Part shown: positions 1 through 11,851 of the stretch, piece by piece
How the letters are laid out: every line of letters begins with the position of its first letter
How positions within the stretch are numbered: the first letter of the stretch is position 1
Source of the DNA: Lycocorax pyrrhopterus obiensis
Lineage: Eukaryota; Chordata; Aves; Passeriformes; Paradisaeidae
Reading direction: 5' to 3'
NCBI GenBank assembly: GCA_014706295.1
Contig: JACSVZ010000014.1
Location: 70,087,541-70,151,540, forward strand
DNA length: 64,000 nucleotides
Notes under the pieces: model-generated
What the model was told of the DNA's origin: nothing
The model's input: the letters and a program-made list of their open reading frames with translations, nothing else
The model's database searches: none
Made by a program: the position numbers and the translations under genes

Positions 1-3000
1 AAAAAAGTTCCTTGTGACTTGCATGGAGCCAGATTTACTGTAGGAACCCACAATGTCCTTCAGTGCAACCATCAAAGCAGAGGGAGTGAAGACACCAAGA
101 CATACAGCCCTCAGTTCAAAGGACAATAAAGCCCTGTTTCAGCACAGCACAAGCACAGCCATTTCAACCTGAGTCAGTGTGAGGCTGTAATCCAGGAAGG
201 TGCTTACACACATGCCTGCCTGTAAATAAATGCTTAATCCCATTGGAATCAACTGGGCCCCAGCTCAGCTTGAGCTTTCTTTGCTGTGCTGAACTTAAAC
301 GTACGCAGTGAAGGGAAAATTGCTCACAGCACCCTCATCTCTAACAAGCGTGATGGAAAAAGTTTGCAGTGAAATCAGCAGGATTTCAGCTAATGTGATT
401 AAGTGCCTTTTGGAATCCAGATTTCTGCAAACCCAGGCCCATGGATGCTGTTCAAAGCCTGCTGAGGGCAATGGGTGCTGGACCAGACCCTGAATGCAAC
501 TGGGTTTTCTCACACTCCTGCAACTTCCAAAAAAAAAAAAAAAGACTGAAAAAGATTTGAGAAGGAAAGGGTAATCAAGGGTGTGTTTTATTGCTTCACC
601 ACCTTTCAGAAAAACAGCTGGTGAATGAAACAAATGAGGTTATGAGAAAGTAGCTGGTTCCAAACCGATTGTTTTATTTCTCTTCTCCAAACAACCTGCA
701 GGCTGCTAGCTCTGGTTTCTGCTCTCCCCAGAACTAACTGAGATCAGCAGGCTGAGGATCATGTGAAGAGCAGAGATTATGCAGGAATAAGCTGTTCTCT
801 CACTCCTTCCAGCCCTGCTCTTTTCTGTGCTCCCTGCTGAAATATAAGGTTCCTTCTCCTTGTGTTTAAATGGAAGGATCTTTGTGTCTGATTAAAACTA
901 AATAGAAACTGGAGGACTAGATGTTGTCTGTGGCTCATACCCATATGTCCTATAAACCTCTGGCAAGCATGTGAAGAGTTCTCCAAACTGACAGTGCACA
1001 CAATGTCCAAATCTAATTTGAACTGCATGGTGCAGCTTCAGCTTTCAATCACACAGCACTTCCTCTAAAACACTGTCTGCAGCCACATTTCCAAATTGGG
1101 ACATTTTTGAAATTGCTCATCACGCAGCTCCCTCAATAGACCAACATATGTTTCAGCAGAATCAACAGGCTGACAAACTCCAGGCCACTGAGAATTTTAT
1201 GTATCAGGGAGCGCGTGTCGCACATGAATCAAAGTGCATGTCATGCTTCGGGACTCGGTGTGTGCACATCTAGAAACATTTTCCAGCAATGGTTATTAAT
1301 TATTGAGGTGCTGTAAACAAGTCACCCTTCCTCACACATCTTGTTTCAGCTCTGTGAAGCAACAGAGAGCTCATGCCAAAATGACATAGTCAACCCGGAA
1401 AAGGCTCACCCCACCTGCTTCAACTCCAAGCTCTGTGAATGATCTTATTGTGCTTGGTGGCACATGCTTGTTAAAATTAAGGACTGTCGTCAGTTTTTTG
1501 TGGGATTGACATGTGAAACGCTTGGAGAAGCCAGGGTGGGGGTGGGAGGGTGAAGGAGACCAGTCGTCTGTGTGGTACAAAGCAGAGGAGTTCCAAAGGT
1601 CTGGGGATCAGTTCCCATTTCCATCTGAGGTTTCGCCCTGTGGCCTTTGCTCCGTGTCTCAGCAATGAGGACATTACTCGTGACTGACCTCTGGGAAGTG
1701 CTCAGAGACAAAGGCTGGTGAGCACTATTAAAAAAAAAAAAAAAAAAGGGCTATAAATAATAAATAAAACGTTTCCTTCTGCTGACTAATATGTGTTGCC
1801 CCCTATCTTTTACCACATCAGAAATGCACAGGTTAACCACCGCACAAAAACTCTGAGGTAAAAACTTGGTCTCAACACGGACTTGGAGAATGGTATTTGT
1901 AAACAGGGAGCTGGGAAAAAAAGGGACCTGTGAGCTGAAGAGTTTTTCTGAGATGGAAACCCATTTCTGCTTCCTCACTGCTTGCAACAAACACACCTTT
2001 TACATAGGTAGTTGATTTTCTTCATGAAAGGCTTTATTTTGCCTTCAGCTGGGGGTTAATTATAAGAAAACATTGTGGGTTTTTTTGTTTTCCTGTTGAG
2101 AATGGCTCTCAGAACAAGTGGCAAGTAGTAGGGATGGTGACTTTTCATTTCACTTTCTTCTGGAGGGACATCTATGAAATATTTACTGGTGCCTGTCACA
2201 GATGGGCCATCAGAGATTGTATCATGGAGAGCATCTCCTGTGCCAGACAGACCTTCTGTCTGAATAGAGCTGAATGCCTTCATTTCCCACACACTAAAAA
2301 AAAAAAAATAGTTTTTTTTTTAATAAAGGGGATCTATTGGGAGAGCGAATTAACAGCTGTATTTGGAATTTTGTTTTTCTAATTTCATTTCCTCTCTGCT
2401 GATGAATGGTCCTTTTGTCATTTTAAAGCACAGTGGCTCACCTAAGCCCTGCGTGGCCGATCTCAGAAGGTGGAAACCGGGAATCTCAAGCCTTGGTTTG
2501 GATTCTGTGGTGTCTCAACAAACTCGAACCGCATCAGAAAGTCAATCCTTTTTTTAGTTTCCATGCACCTCTTGGGGCACATGGGATGGGAAAACATTCC
2601 ACTGAGAGACGTGAGTACTCCTCTGGTTGTGCTGCTGTTACGCCATACTGCTTAGGAAACTTCTGTTACCTCTCAGAGACTCAGCTTCCCTGTCTGAAAA
2701 TTTCAGTGTTTTTATCTTTCTCCTACTGTAGGAAGCTTACAGTGATGCCATGGAAAAGATATAGAACAGTTATTTCATGAATATGTCACATATAAACAAA
2801 TGAAAAATTAGTGACACTTCCCAAAGGCATTGCTTAATCCAGTGACATGTATGCACCAACGTGCCAAGTTGGATATCCCTAAAACTTTTGCTCATCTGAC
2901 TTTTGTTTCCAGAAATTGCCCTTCTGCTACTTGTCTCACTCCACCACGTGAAGGAGGAGACAGAAAATTCCGGGAGGAGGGCCCATGACATGGATGAGCT

Positions 3001-5530
3001 CAACTTCCTAAGGTGTTTATCCAGCCTTTCTTTTTGGTTAGGAAAATTTACGAGCTGTGCTTAAGAAGGCCAACTCCCTCTCCTTGGGTTGCCCTCTCAA
3101 ATGTTTGGCTTTTGTTGCTGGCGTGTTGCTTCAGGTCAGCTGCAGCAATCTAGAGTAGGTCCTGCTGTTGATGTGGAGATGGAGCGTGAAGAAATGTTTT
3201 CCAGTGCTGGAAAACAGAATGTCCACAGGGTGAAACACTTGGCGTTTTCCATGTTCTGAGCAGAGGGAGATGAGGATGTCTTGAATGGTGCAGGGACTTT
3301 GAGTCCCTGGGCTTTGCTCTGGGGAACCTGGCTGGGGTTTGGCTTCCCCGGTGCTCCAGTTGGCACAGCGCTGTAGCCACGCACAGGGGAATGTGTACCC
3401 AGCAAGCAGTCCTTCACATAATGGATATAAATATGATTCTTGGAATTTACCAAACAATAGGCAAGAGCAGTATTCCCAACAGGCTGGAGGGGAGCAGTTA
3501 AGTATGAAGGAAACACCTGCAGAAGTGGGTATCCATTGTTTCCTTTTGATGTTTATCACTGTGCCTAAATCTGGAAAGAATAGGCTTTTGGCCTTCAAAA
3601 ACAATTTCCTTCCTAGCCTTTATTGCCTGGAGGAATCTGTCCTTCTCGAGCATTCCTGTTTTGGAGACAGTGAAAATTATCTCTCTGCCTGGGTGAAATT
3701 TCATCTCCAACTCCTCTCAAGACCGAGCAGGTAACTTTTATGCATCAGGTCATTCAAAATGAAGGGCTGTGGTGAGTGACACTGGTGAGGTGCCTCTCGT
3801 GGTGGCACATTCTGATTCACATTAGGACATCAGGGCAGCAGCAGCAGCAGGAAGGCGTGGAGGTGGATGAAGATTGGGACCAGGCTGAGGCTGCCACGTG
3901 AAGGTTTCCAGATCAGGGGCCTGACAGGCCCAGTCCCATCCTCCAGCGTTTCTCCAGCACTCTGACGGATGAAAACCACCAGGAAACAAAAGGGACGGAC
4001 CAATCCTCATGCATTTTTGATCAGCAGAAGGGCCTGACCCCCGCATGGTGCGAGGTCATGGGCAGGCCCTCCCTTTGCCTTGTCACCTTTGGAGACAGAA
4101 AGCATGCCTCCAAAGCCAGCCACCTCGGCAAGCCCCTAAATGCTCGCACAGCTGCAGGAGCCCAGCTCTGCCCGCTCTCCCTTCTGGCCAGTCCCACTGC
4201 TGCTCTGGCTGCCCGAGATTTGTCTTCTCTTTATAGCACCTTTTATTATTCTTTTGACAGGCCTTGAATAGTGACGATGAGGAGGCAGGGGCAGCCGTCC
4301 AGTGCTCCCAGTGGTGCTGTTCAGCTGCACTGTTGTTTTTTCTCAAGCTGCCAGCTGGTCCTGACACTCTGCTTGTTTTCTCCCCCCTCAGGAGGCATTC
4401 TTTTGGTGGAAGCTACCTTGCTGACATTTAAATGGAGCAGAGAGTGCTGCTGAGCTGCCTTCTCCTCCTCTTCCAGAGGAGCTGTGCTGCCAGCTTTTTC
4501 TCTTTGACCGTGCCCCACCACTCCTCACCCAGTTCTTCTGCATACACAGCAACTCCTTCCCTTCCTTATCCAAAATCTTCCTTCTTTCCACTCTTCTGCC
4601 TATCTTTCCTCGGGCTTTAAAAACTCTGGAAGGAAAGTCCTGATTCTCTTCTCCTTTATGCTGGTAGAAACAGGAGCAAGGCAGAAAATGATTGTAAACA
4701 GGACAGGGTATCTCAGCAAGGCTCTGCAAATGGCTGTAGCTCTCCCCCTTCTGCTCCTTCAGCCCCTGATGGTTTATTTAGGCTCCCCAAACCACAGAGG
4801 ATGACAACCATATGCACAGGGCATGGCTGACAGATCTCAGCTCGCCCTGCCTGTACTGCAAATCAGTCATTGCAGTCATCCCATGGTCATTTGTGTCCCG
4901 CACTGGATTATTATCTCTGTGTACACACTTCGTTAATGTCTCACAGGCTTCACAAAGTTTGGGCAGTGCAAGCCTGTGGCTGTTTGCAGTGCTCTTCGTG
5001 GATACAAAGTGATGTTTTTTTCCACACAAGGACCACAAAAGCACATAGGTTTGGTAGCCATCCACCTCCCACTGAACACCACAGCACACATTTGCGCCCC
5101 CAGACTTTAAAATTCCTCTCATGCTGTTGTTAAACACAGTGGAAATCTCTCCGTTGTCGAGATGACCAGGAGGGCACCAATCACACCCAGAGACCAAGAA
5201 GGGCTGTCAGAGAAGAGGGGATGTGGCTGGGAGGCAGGGCCAGGGGATCACAGCTGGTGCATGTCAGGTGTGTGATGAAGGCCGTGTCCCTGCTATGGCC
5301 TTTGCACCTGGCCTCCTCTGCTGGTCCCCCACACCACCCCTGGACTGTGGCTTTCAGTGACCAGAAGTGGGTTTATTGATAAACTCAAACCAGAAGAAAA
5401 AAAACAAGCTCTCAATCTCCTTCAAGACCATTACTCTTGCAGTGGATATGTAGGGTAGTGAATTAGTGCAACGCATTGTGTATTAGATGTATTTAATATT
5501 ATGTATTGGAATGTATTTTATTTGTCATGT
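1..5530. other. gene-free unique DNA
   Basis: I see no supportable gene here. Open frames are short, overlap on both strands and have no recognisable domain. The only structures are homopolymer runs: A15 at 529-543, A18 at 1730-1747 and an A run near 2297-2309. One frame at 4432-4620 on the + strand begins with a signal-peptide-like hydrophobic stretch after a CAG acceptor-like site, but it is only 62 codons long and I do not accept it as a gene. Confidence 0.7.
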
Positions 5531-8240
5531 CTTTTTTTTTTTTTTCTTTTCCTGCATGTTCTGGCCCCAGTTACCACAGTGCACTGTGATGACAACATGT
5601 TTACTGATGTCACCTTTGATTAGCATGGTTTAGCAGCCATCAGAAAGCACCACCCAGAGCAGGTCAAAATGTACACACCCATCCCCCCCCCCAGGTTTAT
5701 TTACAGTAGCAGCATAAATCCATATGAGACAGCACGAGACTGTCACCTCATTCAGACTGTAACAACCACCTGAAAACTAAACCCACCTCCCTGCTGCTGT
5801 GGCAAATCAGCCTGAGAAGTCTCCGAGGCTCCCTCTCTTCGACAGGATATCAAGGAGGTGTTCATGCAGCTGCATTTGAGAGGTTGGTAGTGCACAGAAA
5901 GGCAACCAGGATAACACCTTATACTGCCACACCTGGAGGAACAGGTTGGTCAACAACATGAATCTGTAAGTATTTCTGGATTGGTCCTAAATTATACGCA
6001 ACTTTTTTCCCAGCATTTGTCATGTCGGCTCATGGAGTAAATACCAGTGTGCAGCTGTGGCATTTACACGTGTTTATGCAGCCAGCACAGTAAGGATCCC
6101 AAGAAATTTCAACCTCTGGTGTTTTTAAATACATACTTAAATCTCTCCATTGCATAAATCTCTTGACATGTGCCGTGGCTTGCCAATGCATCCTTTTGAT
6201 GTTATTGATATCTCAGCATCACCAGCAGACCCCAACCACAGCTGATTCCCTCTCAGTTCGTCCATGGATTTATCGTGAGAGAATCCAGCACCAAGACCTT
6301 CATCTAAGGACACAGATGGGAAAGCTGCTGAGATGTGCCTGGCTCTGCATTTAACGCTGGCCACAGAGCATTGACTTCCTCCTGAGCACTGAGGTGGCAG
6401 AGGTTTCAATTTCCAAGCATTTTCCTTGGACATTTAGTTTCTGTAAGGTTCGTCGTGCTGGAGCAGTTGTCTTGCTTTCTCTCTGACTCTTCTGAGAAGA
6501 CTTTTAAGTCACTAATCAATGCAGCCACGTAGATCAGGAGCACTTCCCCAAAGAGCAGCAGTGCTGGGGACTAAAGCAGTGCAGAGCAATGCAGTTGCAA
6601 CCGGAGCAGGGCCTTCTGCATCTACAGCACTGAAATAAAAAACCCTTGGGATTGCAATAATCTGAAAGGGAAGATGACGCAGCCCAGCAGTGGATTGCAA
6701 GCCTTTCCCCAGCCAGATCCAGAGAGCTTGACCCAGTTCTCATTACGATTTGCACTCCAGAAGACGCGCTGGAAGAAGAGAAAAGAAATCCTCTTGGCCA
6801 TACGTCTTTTGACTCAGCTGAGGTCAACATTTTACTGACTGGTGCCACTCGTGAAGAAAGTAAAGGACATGCAGATTACTGTGGATTTTCTTGATGTAGA
6901 GAGAGACTGGAACATTGGTTAGGATTACGATCTTCCGGTGCAAGCTGTGTAAAAGTGACCCAACAGTTCTCGTTTAACCTCTTTCTTCTGAAACTTGCTA
7001 CCTAACCTGGCTTCTTCCCTTTCACCCCTCTCCTACAAACACCTCACCTCCTCTACAGTGTTTCAGCAGATAAAGTTACTCTCTCTCATTCCTACCAGTG
7101 CTCCAGAAAAACTCTCAAATGGATATAGCCATACTGACACAGAACAGCTTTCTTTGGTTTTGCCCCCATGCTTTGAACGTGTGATGTGACCAGACTAACA
7201 GGATAACTCTTCCTGTTGCTGTCTGTGCTCGGAAGTGACAACAGCACAGGGTCTGTAGCCTCAAGGAATTCTTAGTGCATCAAATCCCTGTGGTCAGAGT
7301 TGGGCTAGAGCTGGAAACAGCCAGCTGGACAAAGGCACAGAGTGTCAGGTGAGCAGCATCTCTAAATGACACACAAAACATCCATCAGAAACATTTGTTT
7401 GTCTTTATGCTGATGATTGGTTGTTTCTGTTTGTCACTGGTTCACCACTCTACCTACAGAATATCTGATGGTTCTAAAAGAACCAACTTACTTTTATCCT
7501 TCACATTTTTGCACATTACAACGGTACTTTGAGTGAATTTTTGAGCAATTTGGTCTCTATTTTTCAATGTTTGCTAACCCTTGTACCTTACTCCCCTTCT
7601 GTCCATTCTTTCAGAACAAAATATAAGCCTTTTTATTCACTTAGTTTTTCATAACCAGGAAAAAAAGACTCTTTTTTTCACAAGAGACATTAATGATTCT
7701 GTAAAAACTCTACATTAGTCTAGATTAATCCACCACTCAGGTAGTATTGAGCAAGCCTCAGCTGGCCTCATAATGATTGCAATGAAACAGCAGGTCTTGC
7801 AAACCTCATAAGAGTTGCAATTAAGGATTCCTCAGAGATACAAGCTGATATTCCTCTGTTGGCTTCTTGGGCATTTCCCCAGATTTATTGGGTTTTATGA
7901 TCATATACGCAAGCTGTGATTATGTTTTTAAAAAACAAATTAAAGGAATTAAAATTGAAAATGTTGAAAATCCTGGAAATAAATAGTAAAAATGATGAGT
8001 GTTCTGGCTTGACTTACAGCAAGCACTAAGGTTTTCCTTCTGCCACTTGAGCAGTGCACAGTTTAGAAATCTGTGTATGAATCTTCCCCGTTGCTGTCTG
8101 TGGCTTTACAATGAAATGATAGTTGGCCACATTCCAGGTCTCAGAGAGCTCAGCAGTTTTGTGCAGGATATGTCAAGTTAAGGGAAATTTGGTAGGGGCT
8201 GGAAGCTCGGTAGGAGAGGAGACAGCAGTTGTTGGAGCCT
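5531..8240. other. gene-free unique DNA
   Basis: No coding sequence is recognisable. A T-rich run lies at 5532-5545. A stretch near 5890-5960 contains a short phrase (caaccaggataa) reminiscent of internal CR1 LINE sequence, but the match is too short to call. The rest looks like ordinary non-repetitive intergenic or intronic DNA. Confidence 0.65.
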
Positions 8241-8249
8241 CTCTTGAGC

Positions 8250-8760
8250 CGTAAAGCACAGCGCAGACGTACACAACACCGCGGTAAAGCAGCTCTACGT
8301 GGTCTCAGCCAGCTGACTGTATTTACGGGGTGCTTCGTCAAAGGGTGTCAGGAATTCTTCACGAGGCTCTAGCCAGAGGAAGTGCACCACCAGAAAAGCT
8401 GAGAGCCCCGGGGGATCCGCACTGGGCAGCGAGAGCTGTGTGCAGGGTCAGTTCTGCGCCGCTCCACCTCTGGAAGGGGCGGCTCAGGCGCTGCAGGTGC
8501 GGCTGTAAGTGCAGCCTGGGGCAGGCAGATCCGTCCACACCACCTCCACCCCACTCCAGCTTCGTCCAAACTCACAGCTGCTCGTCGTCAAGCCCCAGCA
8601 GCGCGCTGGTACACCCCGTGCTTTTGGGTTACGTTCACGAGGAAACGGGGCTGACGCCAGGGCGAGCGTCTTCTCCTCATCATTTCCGAATCCCTTCAAG
8701 ACCGTGGCAAGTGGTTTGCTGCCGGGTGACAGCAGAGCCAGAGTGATTACACGTCCCTCA
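8250..8760. promoter_or_regulatory. weak orphan CpG-rich patch
   Basis: This roughly 500-bp block is GC-rich and CpG-rich compared with the AT-rich DNA on both sides. By eye I count about 34 CpG dinucleotides, near the classical CpG-island threshold (observed/expected about 0.7-0.8 by hand estimate). Vertebrate CpG islands usually mark promoters or Polycomb-bound elements. No convincing coding exon accompanies this one: the overlapping open frames on both strands are what high GC alone would give. It could be an unannotated non-coding RNA promoter, an orphan island or a distal regulatory element. Confidence 0.4.
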
Positions 8761-11700
8761 GAATGCTGAGGGAGGCTTCCAGAAGAAGGTTTGCTCAGAA
8801 GAGCCACCCTACCTGCTGTATGAACATGCCTAGAGGCAACCAAGTGCAGTTATTTTGGGATTTAGAACTGTTAGGATTCAACAGCGAAACCACTTTTCTC
8901 TGTTTTAGTCACTTGTCATGGTGACTTTTGTAGGTTATGACAAAATAGGAACATATATTAATGGAAACAAAGAACTTTCACTCTTTTTTCAAATATAGGG
9001 TTGTTTTTTTTTCTCCTCAGGCAGCAATTTCTACCTGATTACAATATTCACCAGTTTACAAGTATTTCATTTAATAAAAAAACCCCCTTTTTCAAAAGTT
9101 GTTTTAACTGAGCTTTATAAGCTTTATTGCTCAATGAAACTTAGTTTACAAGGTATGTGACTGGGAGTCATTCTTCAAATCCCAATTAAAATACATATAT
9201 AGTTTGGTATTTTTTAATTATCTCAATGTAAAACAAAATGGAGAGTTTATAAGTTTCAGATGGATTCTTGAGGGTTTATAACTTTGATCTAAAAATTAAA
9301 TTGCACTCCTACCATTTTCTTAAAACAAAACAAAGCAAAAAAATCAAGGAAAACCGAGAAAAATGTGATTTTAAAACTGATTACAGCAGGTATGCAGTAA
9401 ATTCTGTCCACACATTTTATAAGGATTTTTACTGGCATGGATCCTAGCCATGGCACCACATCAAAATCTATAATCAGTCCACAGGTGCCGATCCATTCCC
9501 CTACTCATACTTCACTCAGAAGACTACTGGTAGTCTGTAGCTCCCAGGGCTGGACTCTGCTGTCGTGCCCAATAGTGCAAACCCACAGACAGTTCAATTA
9601 AAACCTACAGCTGGTCTCTTCTGCCAAGAAACAAAAACACACAAAAGCCGCCGTCCTCGCTTTCCCTCACGTGCCATCCCTCAGTGGAATGGGCTCTGGT
9701 GGCACAGTGGGACACGGGGAGCCCTCGTGTTCTGCACCTCTTCGCTGCAAAAGACAGAAAACAGCCTTTGGAGGCAGGGCTTCACCCTCTGAATGCCAGA
9801 GGTGGGGCTGGCAGATGTGGTGGATCCAGAGCTGAGCATCAGATGCATGTGAGGCGCTGGCAAGTTTGGGATGAAGCCAGAGCAGCCTGGGTGAGAGAGA
9901 GAAAAATGGAGAGCTGCCTGCTGGACCAAGCACAGGCTCTCCCAGCAGACAAGCAACGAGCACCAGGAGGAAACGCAGCTCGTTCAAGAGTTTTTAATAG
10001 CCAGCTCCCCAACTGGCTGTAATTTTAGCAGCCAGTTTAACTAGGCTGGACTGAGCTTTTTCCAACACAGCCCTGCTCAAAGAAAGCTGGAGAAATCCCT
10101 TTGCCTGCCTAAGACCAGATGAGAAGCACATTTCTCAAAGAAGCTTTCACGGTGACACAAATGAGACCCAATACTACAATTACCACCTCAAGCCCTGTGT
10201 GTATCCTTCTGCTGGCAGCATGAATTTCCCCAGCCTCTTAGTCTCCTGTATCTGAATATGCTCTTACACCATGCGTGCAGCAGCTTTAAGTTTCATCCTG
10301 ATCACGTTCCTTTCAGGACGGAATTTTTGGGAAATAGATACCATTTCAGTCAAGGCTGGACTATGGGATGCACACATTTTCCCATTTTGCGAGGGGCATT
10401 GTGCTGCACCACAATCCTGTTTTGCCTGGAGAGCAGATCCCTTTCCTCAAGTCCTGTTTGGAGTAAACCAGAATCTTCTGAGCGTTGTTCAGAGTTTTGG
10501 CTTAAAATTACGTGTCCTGAGAACAGTCCCCTGTGGGCCAGAGTGTCCCCTCCTTATTCAGTTTCTTTCTGGTGAGCTGGCACACCCATTTCAGTCGAAG
10601 GAATCTAGAGGTGAGCAGATCGTTACTGTTTTGGTCTCTGCTGTAGACCAACTGCAAAGATGGGAGGAAAAGGCATTCGGTAAAGATGCTTGTCTACAAA
10701 TGGGACAAGTGCAAGGATGCTGCAAGTCTCAGCTCTTCTTGCAATGTGAACAAAGGGCATAAAACCCATGGCCAGCTCATCTTCTGGTGGTCCCTCACTT
10801 TGCGACTCACCTCCTCCTGAGCTCAGAAGTTTTCAGTTTCTCTACAATGTGACTTGGTTTGTCAGCAGGCCTGAAGCAGGTGCCAGAAGCCAACATCCAA
10901 ATCACCATCCCAAATCTCCTTGGCCTATGTGAATTAAACACTTCCCTGCTGCATGTTAAAACATGCCTGGGTCTCAATGCACACTGGCGAGCGCCAGAGA
11001 ATTCGGGCTAAAGGTGACCAACTCATTTCTCCGTGCCATCCTGCTCCTCCTCTTTTTCTCACAACAGCCAAGTGTTAGCACATTACATCATCAGGCGTTT
11101 GAATTCCCCTGCTCTTGTCATGTTTAAACTCGATTGTCTAACACTCGCCTCTCGCGCCGTTGCCTCCAAGCTCCTGCAGTCAGCAAACCCACTGCTGACA
11201 GATGGTGGGGAAAAGTGGGTTGAGCTGGACAGCTTCCAAAAACTATGTCTAGCCACATGATATGTAAATCACAGGCTCTCATTTAAAATCTGGTCCATTT
11301 TTGTTTCTGTTGATCTTTTAGAACTATTTTTATTTTGGGGAGAGTTATTTCCTGTTGGGGATCTTTGTTTGCTTGTTTGGGCCCATGACAAGAGCGTTCT
11401 TTCTGGCTTCTGTGCCCTGCTTTTGGCAGTTTCTGAACTACCAGACAGGAAATTCTCCAAAGTATTGCAGCTGATAATTGGCCCCTTTTACTGGAACAGA
11501 GATAAAATGGAATAGTTTTCTCAGGTCCTTCCCTTCACATGGAGAAACCCACAGTAGTGCATACAAAAACATTCAGCCCAGAAATCCTCAGCAAGGGCCA
11601 CTGATTGATGGAATCTCTGTCAGCCGGTGATCTGACCATTGTAAAGACAGCATCTGGAGTTGCAGCTTATTAGTTCTCGTTGTTTTTCCCCTAAATATTT

Positions 11701-11777
11701 CCCTCTGAACAGTGTAGTACATCAAACAGTTTCCAGTAAAACCCCTGAAAAGGCAACGTTACTTCAACAGAAGGACA
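8761..11777. other. gene-free unique DNA
   Basis: The 8880-9470 part is notably AT-rich. The rest is mixed-composition unique sequence. Open frames near 9684-10022 and 10271-10762 lack recognisable protein features and overlap others on the opposite strand. No repeat family or RNA gene was recognised. Confidence 0.65.
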
Positions 11778-11851
11778 CTTTCCATCAAGCCTCGAAAAAT
11801 CACTTTCCATTTTGACTTTCCATCTTGACTTTCCATCAAGCCTCGAAAAAT
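11778..11851. repeat. short imperfect tandem duplication
   Basis: The 23-bp phrase beginning ctttccatcaagcctcg occurs twice, at 11778-11800 and 11829-11851. Between the copies the octamer ctttccat also occurs at 11803 and 11816, so its four copies are spaced 25, 13 and 13 bp apart. This is a local slippage-type duplication. No function is implied. Confidence 0.85.

Noticed and set aside
4432..4620. 62-codon plus-strand frame with a signal-peptide-like start after an acceptor-like CAG
   Set aside because: It is short, becomes Ser/Pro-rich low complexity, has no cysteine pattern or domain, and has no donor or neighbouring exon I can support.
5890..5960. Phrase resembling an internal CR1 LINE segment
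   Set aside because: Only about a dozen bases match the expected phrase and the following words do not continue in CR1 order.
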